A DNA stretch of 64,000 nucleotides from Fibrobacter sp. UBA7003 (GTDB taxonomy: Bacteria; Fibrobacterota; Fibrobacteria; Fibrobacterales; Fibrobacteraceae): positions 1-64,000 of the forward strand of contig DJXN01000013.1 in the NCBI GenBank assembly GCA_002449765.1. The letters are read 5' to 3'. Below the pieces are notes generated by a model. That model did no database searches, was not told where the DNA came from, and was given only the letters and a program-made list of their open reading frames with translations. Positions within the stretch are counted from its first letter, which is position 1. Each line of letters opens with the position of its first letter. Both the position numbers and the translations under genes were made by a program. Shown here one piece after another: positions 58,947 through 64,000 of the stretch.

Positions 58947-61043
58947 CTAGTATTTTCCGTACTTGTAGCCGTAACCGTCGCTATGGCCGTGTTCGTACTT
59001 GTTGATGACGAAGCTTGCGTGGGCGGTGCTGTTGCCCTTGAGCAGCTGGTTCATGCCGTCCTGGATGGCGTCGATGCTGTGCCTGTTGTACTCGATGACC
59101 ATCACGATTTGCGATGCGACGCGGCAGGCGAGGGCGGCGTCGGTGACGAGCATGATAGGCGGCGTGTCGATGATGATGAGGTCGTAGTCGCTTTCCATCG
59201 ACGAAATCAGGTTCGTGAAGTGGTTCGAGCCGAGGAGTTCGGAGGGGTTCGGGGGAACGTTTCCGCACTGCATGATGAAGAGGTTGTCCACTTCGGTCGG
59301 CTTCACGACATCGCTTGCCGTGGCTTCGCCCAGGAGGATCTGCGAAAGCCCGTTGCCGCGCTTGATGCCGAATTCCTTGTGCAGGCGGCCCTTGCGGAGG
59401 TCCGCGTCGATGAGGAGGACCTTCTTGCCGAGACCCGCATAGAGGGCGGCAAGGTTCACGGAGATAAAGCTCTTGCCCACGCCGGGGATAAGTCCGCTCA
59501 CGCCGATGATGGGCTTGCTGCCTTCGCTCATCGAGAATTCAAGCGAACTGCGGAGGGCGCGTAGCGATTCCACGGCCACGTCGTCGGGTTCCACCACGGC
59601 GAGCGGGCGCGTGCCCTTGGTCCCGTTCGGGTTTCCTTTCGGGACCTTTGCGTAGACGCTGAACCCGGTCTCGCGTTCGATGAAGTGCGCATCGCGGACG
59701 CCGTTGCTGAGCTTGCTTTTCAGGAGGACGAGGGCCGCGCCGAATGCAAAGCCGATGACGAGGGCGATGAGCACGATAATCTTCTTGTTCGGCTTGGATG
59801 GCTTGTTTACCTGTTCCGCGAAGTCGATAATACGGACGGAACCCACTTCTCCGGCAGATACGAGTTTCAGCTGCTGGATGTTGTTGAGCATCGTCGTGTA
59901 CAGGATCTTGCTCGTTTCCACTTCGTTCGTGAGCTTGAGAACTTCCTGCTGGGTGGCGGGGAGCTTCTTGGTCGCGCTGCTGTTAGCGGCAAGTTCACGC
60001 TTGAGCGTCGCTTCCTGCTCTTCGAGCGTCTTGATGGTCGGATGTTCCGGCTGGAAAAGCCTGATGGCGCTCTGCTTCTTCTGCTGGAGCGCGAGCAGGT
60101 CCTGCTGCAACTTGGTCCTGTTCTCGAGAACGAGGCGTGTTTCCGCGTTGATATCGACGGAGCCGACCTTGTTCCTGTAGGTATTGAACTTCAGGAGCGA
60201 ACTGTCCATCTGTGCCTTGACTTCGGGCAACTGCTTTTCCAGGAATTCGAGCGTCTTCTGTGCTTCGGCGTTCCTCTGTTCCACGTTCTGCCGCAGGTAG
60301 GTCGTGGCGATTTCGTTCAGGATGGTGGTCGCGCGGTCAGGGTAGATATCCTGGTAGCTGAATTCCAGGATGCCGGTCTTCTTGCCTTTTTCCTTGACGG
60401 AGAAGGCTCCCTTGAATGAACCGATGGCATTCAGGCGACTTTTCTTGGTGATGGCGAACTTCTGGCCCGGCTGGACTTCCATCGAATAGACGCTGAAGGA
60501 GACGGTGTCGCCCGCGTAGGGAGTCCTGTAGGTCTGCCCGGGAGTTCCCGTCAGGACCTTCTTTCCATTGTGGTCGAGAAGGTCGAAGGTCACGCTGTCC
60601 TTTGCCACGGCGAACCAGGGCTTGCCCATTTCTTCGGCGGGGAGCTTGCTCCAGGGGACTTCGAACTGGTGCACTTCCATCCTGCCTTCACGGTGGAGCA
60701 GCCTGTCGAGCTTGTTCAGCGGTTCCGCGTCATACTGCAGGTGCATCTTCTCGACGGCTTCGCCGATAATCTGGCGGCTCATGATGAGCTCGATTTCCGT
60801 CTCTGCCGGGCTGGCTGTCGCGAAAAGGCTCCCGAGTCCGGCCATCATTCCCATGTTCTTGTTGTTTTTCGTCTCGATCTGTAAAAGGGCGTCGACCTTA
60901 TAGACGGGGCGGATCCACAATGCGACGAATACACCGACAACTCCTGCGATGAATAGGCAGGGGAGGAGTATTTTCCAGTTTTTCACCATGTCCTTGAAAA
61001 ATTCGACGTAGTCCGAATCTTCTTTTTTCTTTGATGACGCCAT
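58947..61043 (-). CDS. Wzc-like polysaccharide copolymerase/tyrosine autokinase
   Basis: 698 residues. A Wzz-type domain is bounded by membrane helices at about 24-45 and 421-441, with a periplasmic coiled coil of about 170 residues (GNVR-type) between. The C-terminal BY-kinase domain has Walker A (GVGKS, 521-525), Walker A' (VLLIDADLRKG, 543-552), Walker B (LIIIDTPP) and a tail DGYGYKYGKY with four Tyr that are likely autophosphorylation sites. The kinase controls chain length and export with a Wzy polymerase and an outer-membrane Wza channel, the latter not in this window. First gene of the four-gene minus-strand operon; divergent from the SppA gene, with about 65 bp of A/T-rich sequence between. 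Confidence 0.92.
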   Translation of the reverse strand: MASSKKKEDSDYVEFFKDMVKNWKILLPCLFIAGVVGVFVALWIRPVYKVDALLQIETKNNKNMGMMAGLGSLFATASPAETEIELIMSRQIIGEAVEKMHLQYDAEPLNKLDRLLHREGRMEVHQFEVPWSKLPAEEMGKPWFAVAKDSVTFDLLDHNGKKVLTGTPGQTYRTPYAGDTVSFSVYSMEVQPGQKFAITKKSRLNAIGSFKGAFSVKEKGKKTGILEFSYQDIYPDRATTILNEIATTYLRQNVEQRNAEAQKTLEFLEKQLPEVKAQMDSSLLKFNTYRNKVGSVDINAETRLVLENRTKLQQDLLALQQKKQSAIRLFQPEHPTIKTLEEQEATLKRELAANSSATKKLPATQQEVLKLTNEVETSKILYTTMLNNIQQLKLVSAGEVGSVRIIDFAEQVNKPSKPNKKIIVLIALVIGFAFGAALVLLKSKLSNGVRDAHFIERETGFSVYAKVPKGNPNGTKGTRPLAVVEPDDVAVESLRALRSSLEFSMSEGSKPIIGVSGLIPGVGKSFISVNLAALYAGLGKKVLLIDADLRKGRLHKEFGIKRGNGLSQILLGEATASDVVKPTEVDNLFIMQCGNVPPNPSELLGSNHFTNLISSMESDYDLIIIDTPPIMLVTDAALACRVASQIVMVIEYNRHSIDAIQDGMNQLLKGNSTAHASFVINKYEHGHSDGYGYKYGKY

Positions 61044-61108
61044 GATACAACCGTTAATTTTTAGATAGTTATAATTATGAATATAGAAAAATTGCTAAAA
61101 TAAAAGCG

Positions 61109-63421
61109 ATGAAGAAATTCCTTGCACTGTTTTTCGCCTTTGCGGCGCTTTCTTTTGCTTACATCCCCGGCGAATCGGGCTTTGTGTCGCTTGAATACGA
61201 ACACGGCATCTTCGGGAACCCCGCCGGTGTTTCCTCGTTCGATTCGAGGGGAGCCCTGCTCGACTACCAATACGACAACGGGATTTCGGCATTCCGCGTC
61301 GGGGGAAACCTCGAACGGCTCGCTGTCGGATTTGATTACCGCACCGATGGAGAAGGCTTTGACGAATCGCGATGGAACGCCGCGTTTTCGTTCCCGATGT
61401 TTAGCCGCATGCTCTTTTCCGGATCGCGCGTGACCGCGCTCCGCAGCGCCGATTTCGAAGGCACGGAGTGGACTTTTACGCAGGGGTTCCTGCTCCGTCC
61501 GCTACGGTTCTTCTCGCTGGGATATTCCTGCGAGAACCTGCTCTATCTGGGGCCGCAGTCGCAGGAACGCATCCACAACCTGGGCGCGACTATCCGCCTT
61601 GGAAGTCATTTCTCCGTGAGCTACGACTGGGAAAACTGGGAAAGCCACCGCCTGCTCCTGGAACTCGGAATATACGGTTTCCGTTTCGGTTTCCGGATGC
61701 CCCTCTATGGCGATGACGAATGGAAACTGACGGTTGCCACGTCGCTTGGCGGCTACAACGATTTTGCGCTCACCTTCTTCGACGACATGCTCCCGAAACG
61801 CGGGGCGTGGGGCTACCATTCCGCAAGGAACCCGAAGGCGTCGCGCTTTGCGCAGGTCGTGCGCGTTCCCCTCAATACCGACGTGGTGGAAAAGAGCGAA
61901 GCCATACCGTTTATCGGGAGCCGCGACATCGGACTTTCCAAGGTGCGTAATTTGTTCAAACACCTGATGCTCGACCCGGCTGCTGGTCTCGTGATTCTCG
62001 ACTTTTCGGGCTACCGCGGGAACCTGGGGGTCTCGAGTGAAATCTATGGTTACGTCATGAGACTCAAGGCCCGTGGCACGAAGGTGGTCGCCTATGTCGA
62101 TGATATTCGTTTGTCTGTGCTCGTGGCTGCGGCGTCGGTCGACCGCATTGTTGCAGAACCTTCGGCGCACCTGACCTGGCGCGGTCTCGGCGGGAATACG
62201 CTTTTTTACAAGGGCCTCCTCGACAAGCTGGGCGTGAAGGTGGAGTTCCTCAAGCATGGTGACTACAAGTCGGCGGTGGAACCCTACGTGGCCGATTCCA
62301 TGTCTGCGGAAGCCCGCGAGAACAGGACCGTACTCTACAAGGACCTTTGGGACTTCACCTCCATGCTGGTTGCGGGCCGCAAGTCGAACAATGCCCATGA
62401 TGCCTACGCGACGAAGAAACCGCTCGATTCTCTCGCCTCGATTCCGGTAATCTCCGCTTCGGCGGCGAAAAAGGCCGGCCTCGTGGATACGCTCCTCTAC
62501 ATCGACCAGGTCCCCGCCTACGCGCTCAAGACTTTCTTCGATGTCGATGCCCCGCAGGCGCGCTACAGGGACTGGAACCCGACATCCAGGAAGATCTTTA
62601 CCGAAAGCTGGTCGCGCCGCTCGAAAATCGCGCTCCTGAATATCGACGGCACCATCGATTCCCGCATGGAAGCAGAAGTCTCGGCGGCGCTCAACCGCCT
62701 GCCCGGCGTGGCCGACGCGCTTGTGCTCCGCATCTCTTCCCCGGGTGGGAGCGCACTTGCGTCCGACAAAATCTGGGCCGCCCTCGAAGCCGTGAAGGCC
62801 CGCGGGATTCCCGTGGTCGCAAGCATCGGCAGTGTCGGGGCTTCGGGCGCCTACTATATCGCTTGCGGTGCGGACGCGATTTTCGCGGAGCCGTTTTCCA
62901 TTGTCGGGAGCATCGGCATCTACGGCGGGAAGATCGACGCTTCCGGGCTCATGAGCAAGCTTGGCCTGAAGGCGGAAACGGTCAAGACGCACGAGCATGC
63001 CGATGCCGAAACCTTCACGCGCTCGTGGACGGACGACGAGAGGAAGGCCCTCCAGGATTACATGGACGAGTTTTACGCAAGGTTCGTGGGCGTCGTCTCG
63101 AAGGCGACCGGGATTGCCGACGCAACTGTCGATAGCGCCTATGGTGGTGGCCGCGTGTTTGTCGGCTGGAAGGCTCACAAATACGGCCTCGTGCAGGGAA
63201 TCGGAGGCATCGAAAATGCCATCGAAGAAGCCCGTAGGCTCGCAGGAATTAGCGAGCGCTCCGAAATAGAGCTTGTTTCGCTTTCGACCGGGAAATCGGA
63301 CATCGTGCCGGACGTCTCCGCGAAGGCTCTCCTCGAAACGCTTTCGGACCTGGATCGTGTGCAGTTCTGGGCGGTTGATCCTGCGCTCTTGGAACAATCG
63401 CTGTTGGGAGGGGGCCTCTAG
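61109..63421 (+). CDS. SppA-type signal peptide peptidase with N-terminal barrel-like domain
   Basis: 770 residues. A signal peptide (1-17) leads into about 215 residues of aromatic, alternating hydrophobic strands ([34 protein letters not shown]) that look like an outer-membrane barrel. Residues about 270-730 are the two tandem S49 domains of an SppA 67K protein: the general base Lys387 in GDYKSAVEP and the Ser579 nucleophile in [10 protein letters not shown], about 192 residues apart as in E. coli SppA (209/409). SppA degrades cleaved signal peptides at the inner membrane. A barrel N terminus would place this one in the outer membrane instead. ATG at 61109 is the only good start. The CNNM-like gene follows after 15 bp. 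Confidence 0.85.
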   Translation: MKKFLALFFAFAALSFAYIPGESGFVSLEYEHGIFGNPAGVSSFDSRGALLDYQYDNGISAFRVGGNLERLAVGFDYRTDGEGFDESRWNAAFSFPMFSRMLFSGSRVTALRSADFEGTEWTFTQGFLLRPLRFFSLGYSCENLLYLGPQSQERIHNLGATIRLGSHFSVSYDWENWESHRLLLELGIYGFRFGFRMPLYGDDEWKLTVATSLGGYNDFALTFFDDMLPKRGAWGYHSARNPKASRFAQVVRVPLNTDVVEKSEAIPFIGSRDIGLSKVRNLFKHLMLDPAAGLVILDFSGYRGNLGVSSEIYGYVMRLKARGTKVVAYVDDIRLSVLVAAASVDRIVAEPSAHLTWRGLGGNTLFYKGLLDKLGVKVEFLKHGDYKSAVEPYVADSMSAEARENRTVLYKDLWDFTSMLVAGRKSNNAHDAYATKKPLDSLASIPVISASAAKKAGLVDTLLYIDQVPAYALKTFFDVDAPQARYRDWNPTSRKIFTESWSRRSKIALLNIDGTIDSRMEAEVSAALNRLPGVADALVLRISSPGGSALASDKIWAALEAVKARGIPVVASIGSVGASGAYYIACGADAIFAEPFSIVGSIGIYGGKIDASGLMSKLGLKAETVKTHEHADAETFTRSWTDDERKALQDYMDEFYARFVGVVSKATGIADATVDSAYGGGRVFVGWKAHKYGLVQGIGGIENAIEEARRLAGISERSEIELVSLSTGKSDIVPDVSAKALLETLSDLDRVQFWAVDPALLEQSLLGGGL

Positions 63422-63436
63422 CCGCCGGACGCGAAT

Positions 63437-64000
63437 ATGCTAGCCATTGTCGTTACAGTCCTCTGTTGCCTTGCCGCCTCGGCGTTCTGTTCCGTGACGG
63501 AAGCTTCTTTCTATAGTGTGCCGCCCGCGACGGTCGAGTTCCTGCAGAAGAACAAGAAGTTTACGGCCAGGTACCTCACGCATGTTAAGGAAAACATCGA
63601 CCGCTACATCGCCTCGGTGCTTATCGTGAACACTGTCGCGAATACGGTGGGAGCCTCGCTTGCGACGGCGCTCGCGGTAAAACGGCTTTCCCCGACGGGT
63701 GCCATGGCACTCCCGATTGTCCTCACGATTCTCATCCTGCTTTTTGGCGAAATCACTCCCAAGACGCTCGGCGTAAAGCAGGCGAAGACGTTCGCCCCGC
63801 TTGTCGCGGTGCCGTTCTACTACATTACGAAGATTCTCGGGTGGACGGGGCTCATCTGGCTGTGCCTTACGCTCACCAAGCACTGGACGCACGAGGACGA
63901 GGAGAAGAAGGACGTGAGCGTCGAGGACATCAACAGCCTCGTGAGTCTCGGGCTCCGCGAAGATGTCATCGACCGCCAGCAGGCATCCGTTATCAAGAAT
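63437..64000 (+). CDS. CNNM/DUF21-domain transporter-like protein, 5' part
   Basis: 188 codons from ATG at 63437, then the window ends in frame. The protein begins MLAIVVTVLCCLAASAFCSVTEASFY, and the region SVLIVNTVANTVGASLATAL and LFGEITPKTLGVKQA holds the hydrophobic helices and the conserved GEITPK motif of the DUF21/CNNM domain. This is followed by an acidic region and the start of a CBS-pair-type linker (VSVEDINSLVSLG). The family includes CorB/CNNM magnesium transporters and HlyC/CorC-like proteins. It starts 15 bp after the SppA gene and could be co-transcribed. The CBS and CorC domains expected downstream are outside the window. Confidence 0.85.
   Translation, partial: MLAIVVTVLCCLAASAFCSVTEASFYSVPPATVEFLQKNKKFTARYLTHVKENIDRYIASVLIVNTVANTVGASLATALAVKRLSPTGAMALPIVLTILILLFGEITPKTLGVKQAKTFAPLVAVPFYYITKILGWTGLIWLCLTLTKHWTHEDEEKKDVSVEDINSLVSLGLREDVIDRQQASVIKN

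Noticed and set aside
61502..63397. Long open frame (about 631 codons) on the minus strand opposite the SppA gene
   Set aside because: It is antisense to the catalytic Lys and Ser region and has biased Arg/His/Val composition.

Overview
The window is about 64 kb of chromosome from a Gram-negative, fibre-degrading bacterium that is almost certainly Fibrobacter or a close relative (Fibrobacterota). Three things support this. One lipoprotein (19336-20220) carries a domain that matches the Fibrobacter 'major paralogous domain' in style and motifs. Several lipoproteins have Ser/Glu-rich linkers behind the lipobox. Three secreted proteins (a GH30 glycosidase, a CE6-type esterase and a cadherin-like repeat protein) end in a similar C-terminal module that looks like a sorting tail. 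Base composition is GC-rich in core genes and visibly poorer in GC in two lipoprotein clusters (1-1600 and 28.0-29.9 kb). There is no rRNA, CRISPR array, transposase or integrase. No stretch longer than about 300 bases lacks a gene or RNA.

Layout. 1-1538: three tandem paralogous Cys-rich lipoproteins on the minus strand, the last cut by the window edge, next to a tRNA-Ser(GCU) with its own terminator. 1.9-12.9 kb: housekeeping and envelope genes: a bifunctional class A PBP, a lipoprotein coupled to a TauE/SafE transporter, a GIY-YIG protein, NhaA, MurJ with an ImmA/IrrE-like protein just upstream, and an outer-membrane protein. 13-31 kb: secreted GH30 and CE6 enzymes, a YhhN-like membrane protein, a candidate 6S-like RNA beside zapA and a coiled-coil gene, uvrC, a solitary nuoA with its own terminator, an Omp85-like barrel, an ABC-F ATPase, the cadherin-like protein, a recently duplicated lipoprotein pair and ackA. 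31.1-32.4 kb: a PAP2 phosphatase and a histidine phosphatase, translationally coupled.

32.5-61 kb: a large surface-polysaccharide locus. It has precursor enzymes (a UDP-glucose dehydrogenase and an AlgD-like GDP-mannose dehydrogenase), at least four glycosyltransferases, a heparinase II/III-family lyase, a Wzy-like polymerase, a Wzx-like flippase and a Wzc-like copolymerase/tyrosine kinase. Embedded in it are many genes for phosphodiester or teichoic-acid-like chemistry: two LicD proteins, a cytidylyltransferase/oxidoreductase fusion, a class V aminotransferase, a Stealth phosphotransferase, an LtaS-like membrane phosphotransferase, a TarI-like cytidylyltransferase, a TagF/TarL-like transferase and a TupA-like ATP-grasp protein. 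A 939-residue lipoprotein joins an FGE-like fold, a beta-propeller and an SGNH-hydrolase-like domain.

My reading (inference) is that the locus builds a uronic-acid-containing exopolysaccharide or capsule decorated with CDP-activated alcohols or amino-alcohols through phosphodiesters, in an organism where ribitol or glycerol teichoic acids are not expected. The five-gene block 42325-47346 is the best candidate for an undescribed biosynthetic module. The window ends with an SppA-type protease fused to a predicted N-terminal barrel and the start of a CNNM/DUF21 transporter-like gene.
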